Assembly: GCF_019925205.1 (NCBI RefSeq)
Contig: NC_083564.1
Location: 31,224,447-31,288,446 of the forward strand
Direction of reading: 5' to 3'
DNA length: 64,000 nucleotides
DNA from: Metopolophium dirhodum
Taxonomy: Eukaryota > Arthropoda > Insecta > Hemiptera > Aphididae
Part shown: piece by piece, positions 24,522 through 36,344 of the stretch
Layout: each line of letters opens with the position of its first letter
Position numbering within the stretch: the first letter of the stretch is position 1
The notes under the pieces: model-generated
Databases searched by the model: none
Seen by the model: the letters and a program-made list of their open reading frames with translations, nothing else
Told to the model about the DNA's origin: nothing
Program-made: the position numbers and the translations under genes

Positions 24522-26639
24522 GGCACTCAGTATGTAATCATATGTTTATTTTTAGTTTAATTTAATTGTAGGTATTTAGTAAATAATAATAGGTATACGA
24601 AATTGTGTTTTCGAATAGCAATTTATTGTTTGTATTAATACCTACACCATAATAGGGAACTAAAATTTTGTAAATGATGTACAAATGTATTTTTGGTGTT
24701 TTAATCCTGCTGTAAGATCAATTTATGAGAATCCTTGCATTAAATTGTTAGGATTATTTGATATGAATAATTATTTTATAACATATAAGTTTATTACATA
24801 TTGGTAAGTCGATCAGAAACTATATTTACACTGAATGTTAATAGTAAAAAGCTATTAAAATATCTATTATTTGTATTTATTTGTTAATAATAATTAAGAC
24901 TTAAATATTAGCAGTAATCTTGTTCCTTTCACAAAATGTTTTTTAATTATTTTTAATTTAATTTACATTTATCCCAAAGTGATCTCTGAATAATCATTCA
25001 ATGATGAATTTAATAGTTACATTCTCGGTTACATTAATTGGATTATAAATTAAAATAAACTACAGTTGCCAGCTTCTACTACAACATTATTTTATGTTTT
25101 TAATTTTTTAAACGCAGCCTGCACCTTGTGTTGGTGATTATACACGTAATACAATAAAATTGATACTAGTGATGAGTAGGTAAGTACCTTATTGTTTAAT
25201 CAAATTATTTACACGATTATTAACTAAAAAAATATCTATAAAGTATGAACATCCGCATTTCCATTAACTATAAATTCATAATTGTATGAGCTATACATTT
25301 TACATATACTTTTCGAAAAAACTATTTAAAAAAACAAGAATAATTCCTATTTGATGTCACACGGGTTGATCTAGCAACTGACTGCTACGACAAATGTGCA
25401 ATTATTTTTAAGCATAATACGTTTTGAAAACGTCCAGAAAAGAGTTTGTTTTAAGACTGTCTGTCTTGATAACAACTAATTTAATTTAGAGTGTATTGTT
25501 ATATTATATTATAATGAAATTAATAATTATAATAAAATATATAATTGCAAGACATTTAATACCTATATCTATAGCCATCTAGGGTATAAACTACATTAAA
25601 AAAGGTGTAAGTATGCTAATAAAATATATGAGGTGTATAATGTATTTATGTACATAAAAATATAAAATATAAAGATTAATAACATTAATATTGTTTTAAA
25701 TAATTCGCGCAAACCTAAGGTGATACCCGGCGTATAGTATAACATGCAAAAAGGTGCGTATTAAACTTGGCGTGGTGAAACGAAGACGGTCTCGCGTATT
25801 TTATACATTGCGCTATTGGGATTAAACTTATAAATGCTTCTACGTCACCTAGTTAACAGATTGTCAGTGGCAATAAATATTTAATTTAAGTCTAAAAAGT
25901 AAATGTAAAATAGTAGGTAATAATATGAAAACAAACTTACTCGTAAACATCTACTCTTCCGGTGAAACGTAGCTAGAGTGCCGCCATCGCCGAAGAAACA
26001 GCTATCTTCATCCATCTTTATCTAATCATCTCACTCCGATGAGCTGAAACTTGAAAGTATCGAAATATTTTATGAAAATAACCTGATCAAACGAAATTTG
26101 CGAGTTTGTGTTACAACTTATCCGGTTTAACGAACTGTCCGTTTATATTTGTGGCCTATTATTTTTTTGTTCACTGAAATCAAAATATACAATATATTAT
26201 ATTTATAATACAATAGTATTGCTGAAATTATTAGAATGTTAACCGTCGCCGACGAATTTCGACAATTGACGATTGCCATAGATATCATAAAATATATTAT
26301 TTACTATGATAAATCCAAAGAACTTATATATTATTATATAAGTACTCAGTAAACCTATACGGTATATTTATAAATCGTATGTTCTTTTACAGAAATATTT
26401 GTGATCTGCAATGCACCTATTCTGGTTTTCTATTTCAATTATAGTTCGCATGCCAAATTTAACTATACAAACTGGTCCGCAAGTTTATAGACATTCTAAT
26501 ACATTCTCCCGCCAGTGCCAATAGACAAAGTGTTTGAGAAGTTATATTTTTTTGGTACCTAATTAATTTACAATATGAATTATTATAAGTTACCTATGTA
26601 GGTACTTGTCCAAAATTCGACTAGCTGCAAATCATTGGT

Positions 26640-27240
26640 TTTTATGGTATAGCCTTACGAAGTTCACGATTTTCGGTGTTTTACGCACCCGTACAACGCT
26701 TACCGAGTTTACAAGTTTACCGAGCTTAAGTATTACAAATTAATTTTTTTTTTAATCTAGGTAAATCAACGTTTTAAAATTGATGATGCAAAAATAATTC
26801 TGACACCCACCCATGGTGGTTTTACATAACAAGTCGAGGGATGTTTTTGATTTTAATTGTTCGAGCAAGCGCAGTGTGGTATACCGGGTACATATGGAAA
26901 TACCAAAAATTTCAATTAGTTATAATACATATTATAACTTAAAAATAAGACTGACCGCCAAGTTCAGACTTCCCTGTCGTTTTCAGTTAAAAACTAATGA
27001 TTTCCGGCAATTATTTTTTGCAATATCGTTCTTAATTCGTTGTTACTTGTAATATATACATATGCCTATTTTAAAAATATTATTCGTGGGTAATTGAAAC
27101 GTCTAAAATATATTATCATATACAAATACGATAATAAACAAATAATAATAATTCAACTTAACCGGCTACGGTATTAATAATATTTAATAATATCAATATA
27201 TATATAGTATACAATATCCTAGACTGACAAATCGTCTCCA
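26640..27240. other. AT-rich stretch
   Basis: No gene is supported. A 79-codon plus frame (26813-27052) has a protein-like composition but no domain or splice context that I recognise. Confidence 0.4.
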
Positions 27241-28640
27241 CTTAAAATCGTTTTTCGTATACTATGATATCATATCATTGAATTCAAATTTAACACTATC
27301 CATAACAGTCATCCACTTGTAACCTACTGTTCAGCAGAGTCACTTCCAATTTTGAGGGAAGCGATTTTACAATGATGTGTGTTTTTTTTAATTTTTTTTT
27401 TGTGTCTGTCATCACCTTTTAGGACAGTAAAAGTGCTTGAATTTTCTTTAACAGTAACTTTTCTGATAGGAAAGTGAATCTAGTTGGTACTATGGGGGGG
27501 TCAAAAGTAAAATGTTCCCAGTAGTTTTCAAAAGCGACGTGAAAAACAAAGGAAAAACGGGAATTTTTTATGCAAAGTCCGTTTTCGAGAAAATCGATTT
27601 TGGTTTTTGGCGCGACTCTAAAACAAATGACCGTAGGTACATTAAATTTTGACTGAATGCTTATATTAGCATTTTCTATACACCATAACATTTTCCAAAT
27701 ATTTTGACTTATTTTGAGCTGTTTACGGACATTTTCAGTTTCCATTTTATTTTAGTTTTTTTTTCTATAAATATCAATAAAATGTTATTTGTTGGTTAAA
27801 AAAGCTTGAAAATTTAATAGAAGGCTCCTAGGTTATTTATTGTTTCAAAGGCAGATGAAAAAAATTAAAAATCCTTAGTCACGGTTTTTATTTATAAGCA
27901 TTTAAAGTTCAAATATTGACAAAATACGGAAACATCACGAAAATTAGCAAATTATTTTGAGTTGAGAATTCATAAAAATTGTTCTTTTTCAATCTAAGAT
28001 TCGAAAATGTAATACAAGATTATCCATAAGTTTACCTACCTATATCAAAAAACAAATGTCTACAAGAAAGTCAAATTAAATTTTTATGAACGTTTGAAAT
28101 TCATATTTTTACAATATTTGATGTTCACTCGATTTCTCATGTAACGATTTTCTTATTTTGTTGTAATTAAAAAACGTATGACTGTAAATACTGAAAATTT
28201 CACCGAATGTTTATATTAGCATTTTCTATACACGATAAAATTTTGAAAATAATTTGATTCTTTTTGAGCAGTTTACGGACATAGTCAGTTTTCAATTATT
28301 TTAGATTTTTTTCTATAAATATCAATACAATTTTATTTGTTGGGTAAAAAAGCGTGAATATTTAATATAAGGCTGCTGATATATCGTTCTAATAGCAGTT
28401 AAAAAATATTAAAAATACATAGGCTCAATTTTTATTTATAAGCATTTAAAGTTCAAATTTTGACAACATTTATGAAATTTATAATTTAATAATTATTTTG
28501 TAGTTAAAAATTTATAAAATGCTCAACTTTTGTAGCTAAGGATTAAACATTTAAAACAAGGTTCCACGTAAATAGGTTGTATATAAATTACTTTATTCAC
28601 TATAATATCATCAAATATACTTGGTAATATCACTTTTTTC
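27240..28640 (-). repeat. R1 repeat copy, minus orientation
   Basis: It reads through the R1 landmarks on the minus strand: the ATTCAAATTTAACACTATCC block, CCTTTTAGGACAGTAAAAGT, a short poly-G run, TGACCGTAGGTA, and the terminal ATACTTGGTAATATCA near 28617-28632. It is longer than 918 bp because an internal segment (27920-28180) has been added or duplicated. The 108-codon minus frame here is R1 sequence. Confidence 0.8.
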
Positions 28641-29390
28641 AAAATATTATTTACACAAATCTGTTTTTTATATACATCTTAAGCTTAGATTAGAATAAAA
28701 TTCATCGAATTCTCGAAAATTTTCAAATTATTTTTCAGTTAGAAATTCATAAAAGTTTATCTTTCCATATTTAACATAAGAAATTTTATTAGAAGATTCG
28801 TCACAAATTTGTCTTCCTTAAACAAAAAAAAGTTTATCGGAATGTAACATTCATTTTTTATGATCGTTTGAATTTAATATTTTCATGATATTGAATTTAA
28901 CTAACGAATTTTTATTCATCGATTTTTGATTTTTTGTTGTAATTTAGAAACGAATAACTCAAAACACTGAAAGTGTTCACAGGTAAAATTTTCAATTTAT
29001 TTTGACACATTTTGAGCTATTTATAGCCATGAGAATTTTTTTTAATATAATTTATTTATGAGTTAGAAATTCATAAGCACGGAGAAAAACAAAAAAAAAA
29101 ATGAAAGGAAAACCAGGAGTTTCTACGCAAAATCGGTTTTTGGTGTAACTCTAAAACGAATGACCTACATGCAATTTTTACTGGTTGTTTATATTAGCGT
29201 TTTCTATACACAATAAATTTTCAAAAAATATTGATTTGTTTTTAACTGTTTCCGGACATTTTCAGTTTCCAAATTTTTATCTTTTTTATTTGAATGTCAA
29301 TAAAATTTTTTTTGTTGAGTAAAAAAGCTTGAAAATGTAATACAAAATCTGATATATTGTTACTTTAGCAGTTGAATTTGTGTGTGTTAT
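28640..29390 (-). repeat. Degenerate R1-related repeat
   Basis: Recognisable but decayed pieces such as TTTTTGGTGTAACTCTAAAA (near 29137) and TTTCTATACACAATAAATTT follow directly after the better copy. This suggests an older tandem unit. Confidence 0.6.
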
Positions 29391-29727
29391 TTAAGTCTTC
29401 AACATTCTAACTCTAGTTATAACACTTGAATTATTTTTTTTTTTTTCATTTTTTTCTTACATAATTATTCCGATATCATAATTGTTATTTTAATTATTGC
29501 TATAATAATTTATTCAAATGATTATAATATAATTATTATATGAAATTTAATTTGTAATAATTGTTACATATTTGTGTACAATATATTCTAATGTACACTA
29601 AATGGAATAACATTTGATTTAATTTTGGTTTTTTTCTTATATACGTAGTTATTATTTATTCCGATATCGTAATAATTAGTATTTTTTATTATACCCAAAT
29701 AGTTGAATAATTCAAGTAATACGCGCT

Positions 29728-30001
29728 GCTTATTGAAGCTGTTTACAGCAAAACTACCTATAATAAAAATTGTAGAGAAGAATTTTTTCTAACAATCGTA
29801 AGAAGCATGATCTATGATATTTTAATTAATTAGTTAAATAATTAATTGATCAAAAGTAAGAAGATAACTTGTTAATTTACCATGCGATATATTAGACGAT
29901 GGGAATACGATATCAAAAATCGAATTCCTTACGACTGTTAAAAATGTTCTTCGCTACAATTTTTATAATAGGTAGTTTTGTTGTAAACCGCTTCAATAAG
30001 C
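29728..30001. mobile_element. Long hairpin-forming inverted repeat
   Basis: The arm 29728-29802 (from GCTTATTGAAGCTGTTTACA to AACAATCGTAAG) pairs with 29928-30001 (from CTTACGACTGTTAAAAATGT to CCGCTTCAATAAGC), leaving a loop of about 125 nt. A third, direct partial copy of the block around ATACGATATCAAAAATCG lies at 30055-30110. A transcript would fold into a ~74-bp stem. It is probably a foldback MITE. Confidence 0.65.
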
Positions 30002-30108
30002 CGTATCGATAAAAAGTTAAAAACCGTGTTAATTTACATTGTGATATTGGACGATAGGAATACGATATCAAAAATCGGATTCCTTACGATTGTTAAAAAA
30101 GTTCTCCT

Positions 30109-30249
30109 CTAAAGCTCACCTTCTTGGTGTTTGATTGCTTTGTATTTTGTTATAGCTTTCTTAACTTGGTTGATTCGAGTTTTATTTGTATATCTAGCAT
30201 GGCGACGCTTCTTACTTTTTTTATTATTATTTTTTTATTATTAACTATA
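30109..30249 (-). CDS. Short basic open frame beside the long hairpin
   Basis: The minus-strand frame is of about 45 codons and strongly basic (KKRRHARYTNKTRINQVKKA, then ITKYKAIKHQEGEL). It starts in a low-complexity AAT/AAA tract and ends at TAG next to the third copy of the hairpin repeat. It may be a remnant of the protein of whatever element built the hairpin. No family was recognised. Confidence 0.15.
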
Positions 30250-30780
30250 CTTTTGTGTTTCGACCCAACTGGCTCGGGTAGAGACGACTAAACGGCGGAC
30301 AGCGTCGCCAACTCCTAGCCAGTCGCGACACCGGCAGACTACCTGACTACCGCATATATAACAAGTCATGAACACCAGATAAAACCTTTTTGTGCGCCCC
30401 GCCAAACTATCTTAAATCATGCTCCATTCGTGGCCAATTATCTACTCAGGTTGGAAGATGAGATAACACTACCTACCACCTGTAAGTCACCTCGAGTTAA
30501 ATTAATTAAAGTTCACCTTGGTCACCTAAGTATGCACCGAATACTTTGGATCGTGGACAACATGGAACAGCACAGCAGTCGTCAGCATATACAAAGGGTA
30601 TGAAAATGAGCAGCTGTAAGTGCAACTATGATAATTGATACGGTCCACTCGGTCCTGTCTTGTGCTTTAATGAATAGCGTAAATGTATGGCCAAAACAGG
30701 CGTAAGAAAAACATATGTTATGTAAAATATAGCATTTTTATATTTAAAATAACATTATTACATTTTCATATATTTTTGTA
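30250..30780. other. Moderately GC-rich non-coding stretch
   Basis: Higher GC at 30260-30600 without a supported exon. It lies downstream of exon 3B on the minus strand and could be the 3' side of the locus. Confidence 0.3.
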
Positions 30781-30898
30781 CAAGTTAAAATGATTTCTAC
30801 AATATAATTGCTTAAAATTGCATTCTTCGTAAACAAAAAAATTAACAAAAATTGTATTCAAAATACTAAATATATATAAATTTTACAATTTAACTATA

Positions 30899-31145
30899 TC
30901 AAATTATTTTATTTTGTTTTAGAAATTTATTCATACACATCAAACATGGGTAAGTTTCCAATCCCGAACCACAAGCTACTGCACAGATTCTAGGATACGT
31001 TAGACCATCGAGAGTTCCTCCGTTGGGATTTTTAGGGTCTTTTGGCTGTTGCGAATTGGATATTCCTGTTCTAGGTATATAAAAGCGTATGAAATCCTTT
31101 ATTTGGCTGGGATCTGATGTGGATGCATCTCCAAATCCGTCCTGT
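30899..31145 (-). CDS. Duplicated, diverged terminal exon (exon 3B) of the secreted-protein gene
   Basis: This is a paralogue of the last exon at 32462-32708. It has the same length (247 nt), an equivalent acceptor context (aaaag|ACAGGAC), the same phase, and is open for 81 codons to TGA. The first residues after the junction (QDGFGDASTSDPSQI) resemble exon 3A (QDRFENG...STSDPSEI). The middle is unrelated by eye. If spliced to exon 2, cysteines fall at 99, 103, 112 and 115 (C-x3-C-x8-C-x2-C), so the first two positions are kept and two cysteines are lost. The KR site is absent. The surrounding 3' UTR and intron are also duplicated. No second copy of exon 1 or 2 lies between, so this is either an alternative terminal exon or a gene fragment that has stayed open. 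Confidence 0.6.
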
Positions 31146-32396
31146 CTTTTTATTATATTTTTACAAGTAGAGCAATTATTATTTTCTATATTAGTTTATT
31201 GACATTCATTACTATTACAATAGAATTTACAATGGCTCCATAATTATAAATGCAAATTGAGGTGGGTTGCTTGGGGGACTAAGGGAAAGAATCAATCGTC
31301 GCCCGTTTTTATTTAAACCCTGGGGCATAACACATGTAAACTATAATATCTCCCCCCTCCAAAATGTAATACTCAAATTACGCCTATGGTCTCAATGAGT
31401 CAAAATATATTTCATATTCAATTGTAGAACACTTTCCTTTAGTTAAATATGACAGGCATATGTAATTTTATTTTTATTATCAGAATTTAATTGAACATTG
31501 TATATCAAAAATTAGTTTTTTATTAAGAAGAAGATTATTTTGATATCCATGATGGATATGTGATATCTTGTATATTTATTTTGTATTCGATATTAGGTTA
31601 TACGCTTATATGTATTTATTTTTATAAGCTTTTTTTTCTTTATTTTTAATTCCATAATATCATCTATTAATTACATTAATGATACTGTTAGTCGTCTAAA
31701 CATTCACTTATTGACTACGAATCATTGTCTACAAATTACTTGATCTATACTTAAAAAGTATAATAATGAATAGTACCTATACCTACATTTTGCTTGTTCA
31801 ATCAATTATTGCTTATAGTATTTAGAGTTGAGGATTTGCATCTAAAAAAACTAAAAAAAAACTGTAAATAAAATAATTAAAGTTATATTAAAGTTACCTA
31901 GCTATACAATTTTCTAGAATATGTATTTAATTATTTTAAGTTAATTAAAAAAATGTTTATTATAAATTGTATATAAACATAGAAATGTTATAAGTATAAT
32001 AATTGCAATACTAGAATTAAAAATAATGTTTGTATAAATATTTTATCTAGATGTTATAATTAATCTTTTGGTCCCCAAAGCTCTTTGAATACTGACATTA
32101 TTCTATGTAAAGATTTAAAAATTAATAATAATCTCTTTAAAAACTATTATAGCATATTAAAACTAATTTAATTTCTAACCTATAGCATAGTTGTAGGGAG
32201 TCGGGAGACAGCCACTAAAAGGTACCTCACACTGTAGACCGAATGTTTTCAGCGCTACCGGTAAAATTGTATATACAAATTACAATAACGAATATGTATT
32301 AAATTTCCATTTATTTCTGTACGTACAAGTTATAATGATTTCTACAATATAATTGCTTAAAATTGCATTCTTCGTAAACAAAAAAATCACAAAAAT

Positions 32397-32402
32397 TTTA
32401 TT
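32397..32402 (-). terminator. Polyadenylation signal AATAAA after exon 3A
   Basis: AATAAA on the minus strand lies 59 nt after the stop codon ends at 32462. The equivalent site in the exon 3B copy near 30860 reads GAATACAA, so the canonical hexamer is lost there. Confidence 0.5.
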
Positions 32403-32461
32403 CAAAATACTAAATATATATCAATTTTACAATTTAACTACTTATATCAAATCATAATGTT

Positions 32462-35400
32462 TTATTTTGGACATCCACTCATACACGTCACACATGAAGC
32501 AGTATCCTCTCCCGAAACACAAAAAGATGCTGTACACATTGCAACACACGCTGCAGTACGGTGTCTGGGTGTTTTAGGCATGCGCTTATCGGCCCGGTCT
32601 CCACCACCAGGAGGTTTGGGTTTGGATTTTGGTCCGAAAACCCCTATTTCGCTGGGATCTGATGTGGATGTATCAACGTTTACATTTCCGTTTTCAAATC
32701 TGTCCTGTCTATTTATTATATTTTTACAAGAAGAGCAATTATTATTTTCAATAAGAGTATATTGACATTAATTACTATTACAATAGAATTTACAAAAACT
32801 CAATAATTATAAGCACAATTTGGGAAAGGGGCTTGGGGGGCTAAGGGAAAGAATGCCCCATTTTATTTAACCCTGGGGAATACAAACACATGTAAACAAT
32901 ACCTAATACAGACATGAGTGATTTTATTTTTAATAGCAGAATTGAATTGAACATTATAAACCAATAAAATAGTGTTTTTTTAGAAGTCGATTATTTTGAT
33001 ATTAATTATGTATAAGGGATATCTCGTATACTTATTTTGTATTCTATATTGTATTCGCTTATATGTATTTTTTTTTTTTTTTTAATTCTATACCTATGAT
33101 CTATTAATTACATTAATGATACTGTTAGTCGTCTAAATATTCACTAATTGACTACAAATCATTATCTACATATCACTTGATCTATACTCGATAAAATATA
33201 ATTAAGAATAGTATATATTTTACTTGTTCAATAAATTATTGTTTATTGAGAGTAGAGAATGTGCTTATGGTGATGATTTCTAACATCTACTCTAACTTAA
33301 GTTACTATTTCACATCCAGAACACTACCGTGTATCGAGTGAACTACAGTATATTACAACTGCACGTCACTTATACGTATACAGTTATAGAGTCGGTGTGT
33401 AGCGAAGTATTTCGGGCGCACAGGCTATTATTGTTTGTTCCCAACCCCCCAAAAAAAGAAAAACATTTTTTTAATATGATATAAAATATAAAGAACTAAA
33501 TTCTTTTTAATTAATAATTGTTAGTTATATTGCGATTTGTAGACAATAATTTGAGTTCAATAAGTGAATTTTTAGACAATTGACGGTATTATTATTCACT
33601 GAGGTCATTAATATATGATATAGAATTAAAAATAACGAAAATATAGTTTATAAAATAAGTAGTAATAAGTAATACTTTGGTGTATGAATAGGAGAATAAA
33701 CATTATATAAATGTACGGATATAAAGCAGATATTTTATAAAAATGTCGTGTACTTTGAAGGAGTCCTACTTACTTCTCAAGTCCTTGGCCGCTGCCGTGC
33801 TCTAGGCCATGATTTTGGTCTCCATTTTGCGATTCAGAAATGTTTTGCGGTGCACCCAGTGAGTAACTGACAAAGGCAATTGCCAATATTATTGACTAGA
33901 AGAGAGAGAAAAATGCATTTATATCACAAATTTATTAGTCTATAAATATAGTCAATAGTTGTACTTATACGTTATGAAATTTATTATAGTAAATTATTTA
34001 AATCACATAATAGGTGTACTGGTGTACTGATATCTAGGTACGTATTTAGAGTAGGTATATAATTCAGTGACATCAGTTTATACGTTGCTTACTCAATATA
34101 TATAAATAAATGAAAATAAATCACTGTGTACCAATACCAAACATCATAAACGAGGTGGTTATACTTTTTAAACAATTAGAGCAAAAAAAACCATTTCCGC
34201 ATTGATAAAAACCAAAATGATTGTAATATTCAAATAAAAACAATAATATTATTGTATTATCCTTAGAGCCTTGTTGACCGTCTTTAAAAAATTTCCTCGG
34301 AGTTTATTTTTCTGAAAAACACGGGTTGTATTCGTAATCTACTTCGAGACATTATTTCCGCTCTCTCGGCGAGTTGGGACATCATATCCGCATCCACGTT
34401 CATAATATTAAGCGCTTTTCCGATAAACCACATTTGCCTCTCTTTTTTATCGATCTAAAAAAAAGTCATCAACAACTTGGACTTATAAAAAATTAAACTT
34501 CCATGGCACACCAAAGTAATTGTCGTAAAACCTTATCCAGCCAAAAACCACCTCAATACCAAATATCTTATGGGCAGTCTATCTTATGGGCACACACAGA
34601 GTTACTGTAATCACGATCCACGATGTTTTTTTAATATTTTAACAATGTGTGAGGAGCCCCTTGCATATATTTTCAAGACTTTTGACGCAACGAATAAAAT
34701 TGTATTGATATTTATATTAAGTTATTATTATTGTTATTGTAGAGTGATGAGTAGTGTTTGTACCTATTGACTATTTTTTTAAATTAATAATATTTCTAAA
34801 GGGCAAAAGTATTATATTGTTTCTTATACACTTTTTAACGTACTTTTAAATTGTAATATTTGTAAAATGTAGGTAAGTATGAAGTATAAGGAATAGTAAT
34901 CAATATCAAATATTATATATAATATAATAAATATTGTATTTTTGGACGTACAACAAAAATTCAAAATTATACAAGGTAAGTATCTAAATTATTGTGTTCA
35001 GCGAGTAACGTTTATACGTATAAAATAGGCAATTACGGTGAGGCGGGGCCAAAAATTAAGATATTCTGCTACTGCAAACCTGATTCCACACTAAAATATT
35101 TCAAAATAATGAACATAGACCTAGTAGTGCACATACCACATATAACTTCATTGCATAATTGTTTTTGCTAGGAACTTATTTATAATTAGTTATAGACAAT
35201 CTTCTATAAAAGTCCTTGATACCTATATGACTAAACATATTAAAATTAAAAACGAAAAAGCTTCTTATTATACTTATTATATTATGTCACCCAGAATATG
35301 GTGTAGTCGGTATTATTTTTAGTTTTAAGGATTTTAAACGAATAAAATACGCTAATTAGTAATTTTCAATAATCAATATTGAATATCAATCAGATAAAAA

Positions 35401-35917
35401 TGTATAAAAGCCGAAAATAAGTACTGCACACTTTTAAATTTGGTGCTGCAACATTTAATATTAGCTACTGCACAATGTGTGTGCTACTGCATACAATTTT
35501 AGGCCCTGCGGTGAGGACACATATTTAATGGTTTCACAAAATAACAATATAGACAGAAATACAGAATGTTAAGTGAAAAGTGTACTTGGTGATAGGTCAG
35601 GTTAGTAATATTGTAAAGTATACAATAATTATTTAAATAGAAAATATTCAAATATACCATAATATATTTGTGTATTATTAAAATGTATGATTATTGATTC
35701 ATTAAAATTACTATCGAAGAACGAGAATACTCGTGTCATATCATTAATATTTTGAATATAGCATTCAGGTTTTTTCACTAATAATCGTATAGGTACAGGC
35801 TTGGTTGCTTGGTACTAGTATAGTTAGGAATTTAGGAGTACCTACATATTACACTTCGCCTATAACGACATAATTTTTTAGGTAGGTATAAATTTTAATA
35901 ATTACCAGACGGTTCAT
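32462..35917 (-). CDS. Small secreted cysteine-rich protein, three coding exons, 126 aa
   Basis: Coding exons on the minus strand are 35917-35906 (ATG, residues MNRL), 33895-33774 and 32708-32462. Donors read CTG|gtaatt and GAGAA|gtaagt. Acceptors read tctag|TCA and aatag|ACA. Phases 0 and 2 fit, giving 381 nt, or 126 residues plus TAA. Residues 4-17 are a hydrophobic signal core (LSIILAIAFVSYSL) with likely cleavage after SLG at residue 18. A possible N-glycosylation site (NIS) lies at 22-24. A polar Q/N/G/H-rich stretch follows, then a Lys/Pro-rich linker and a dibasic KR at 86-87. Six cysteines at 99, 103, 108, 117, 120 and 124 give C-x3-C-x4-C-x8-C-x2-C-x3-C. I recognise no family. Secretion is well supported. 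A role as salivary effector, venom-like or processed peptide is only inference. A second last exon lies downstream. Confidence 0.8.
34284..34454 (-). CDS. Orphan terminal exon inside intron 1 of the secreted-protein gene
   Basis: On the minus strand a strong acceptor (gacttttttttag) is followed by 56 open codons and TAA. The product is charged and starts IDKKERQMWFIGKALNIMNV. It continues with a Met/Glu/Arg-rich helix-like stretch and ends near FFRKINSEEIF. It starts in phase 0, so it could follow MNRL in frame, but that product would lack a signal peptide. The alternative is the last exon of another minus-strand gene whose upstream exons I could not find, or a degenerate relic. No family was recognised. 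Local base composition is richer in GC than the flanks, which supports coding. Confidence 0.4.
   Translation of the reverse strand: MDKKERQMWFIGKALNIMNVDADMMSQLAERAEIMSRSRLRIQPVFFRKINSEEIF
35044..35508. mobile_element. hAT-like MITE, right-arm copy
   Basis: This is the mirror of 5139-5604, with the target duplication CGGTGAGG at 35036-35043 and 35509-35516. The two copies share the insertion site exactly, so insertion came before the arms separated, or they are one locus. It lies in intron 1 of the secreted-protein gene, about 400 bp downstream of exon 1. Confidence 0.8.
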
Positions 35918-36033
35918 GTTGATTGTTGATTAGTGAACGTGAAGTGTTTTTCGCAAGACGAGTTTATCGGACGATGGAATACTGTCAGTAATCTTCAGGT
36001 TGCTACTGTGATCGTTCGTCGGACTTGTACTTT

Positions 36034-36041
36034 CTTATATA
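36034..36041 (-). promoter_or_regulatory. TATA box of the secreted-protein gene
   Basis: TATATAAG on the minus strand lies 117 bases upstream of the ATG at 35917. About 31 bases downstream is ATCACAGTAG, which contains an initiator-like TCA and places the start of transcription near 36010. A 5' UTR of roughly 90 nt follows. The same arrangement is found in the left arm. Confidence 0.6.
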
Positions 36042-36344
36042 CTTTAAGGTCGACGGACTGGATTTTCCCAAGAACGAGTATAATATGGATAATATATTGC
36101 GTATCATGATTTAATGACTGACCTATGAACATAATATAGATTAGCTGCAACTGATAACTCTAAAAGGTTATGATCATTTGAAAATCCATGTTTTTGATAG
36201 ACTGTACCTAAATTATTATTTCTTATTAATTATTAGGGATACAAATTGGGAAAATTTTGTGTCATTTGTAATTTCCGGAAAAAAACTGGGATTTTCCGGA
36301 GAAATCGTAAAATTTCATGAAAAAAACATTTTTTTCCTATAGAA

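Larger units (their letters stand above)
19885..26640. repeat. Four-copy degenerate repeat series (A-D)
   Basis: Related segments lie near 19885-20110 (A), 21205-21400 (B), 23690-23850 (C) and 25795-26010 (D). Each has, in order, ATTTTATACATT-type sequence, GACAATAAATATTTA-type sequence, AAGTCTAAAAAGTAAATGTA or similar, ACAAACTTAC and TCTTCCGGTGAAAC or variants. On the minus strand the last block reads as a candidate coding end followed by a donor (GTAAGTTTGT). B, C and D share TTGCCATAGAT further on. A and D also share a ~185-bp block (20450-20625 and 26440-26630). The frames are broken by indels. They may be decayed tandem copies of an unidentified minus-strand exon. Confidence 0.55.
30779..33270. 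repeat. Tandem duplication carrying exon 3B and exon 3A
   Basis: The segment 30779-31830 matches 32322-33260 in direct orientation: 3' UTR, terminal exon and several hundred bases of the preceding intron. A landmark pair is GCTTGGGGG followed by CTAAGGGAAAGAAT near 31270 and 32830. Another is ACTGTTAGTCGTCTAAA near 31683 and 33120. The flanks are clearly more alike than the middle of the coding exons, which is unusual because drift should hit non-coding DNA harder. Confidence 0.8.

Noticed and set aside
27419..27745. 108-codon minus frame
   Set aside because: It lies wholly within an R1 repeat copy and contains only R1 landmarks.
32457..32765. 102-codon plus-strand frame
   Set aside because: It is the antisense shadow of the minus-strand cysteine exon, which has correct splice sites and phase.
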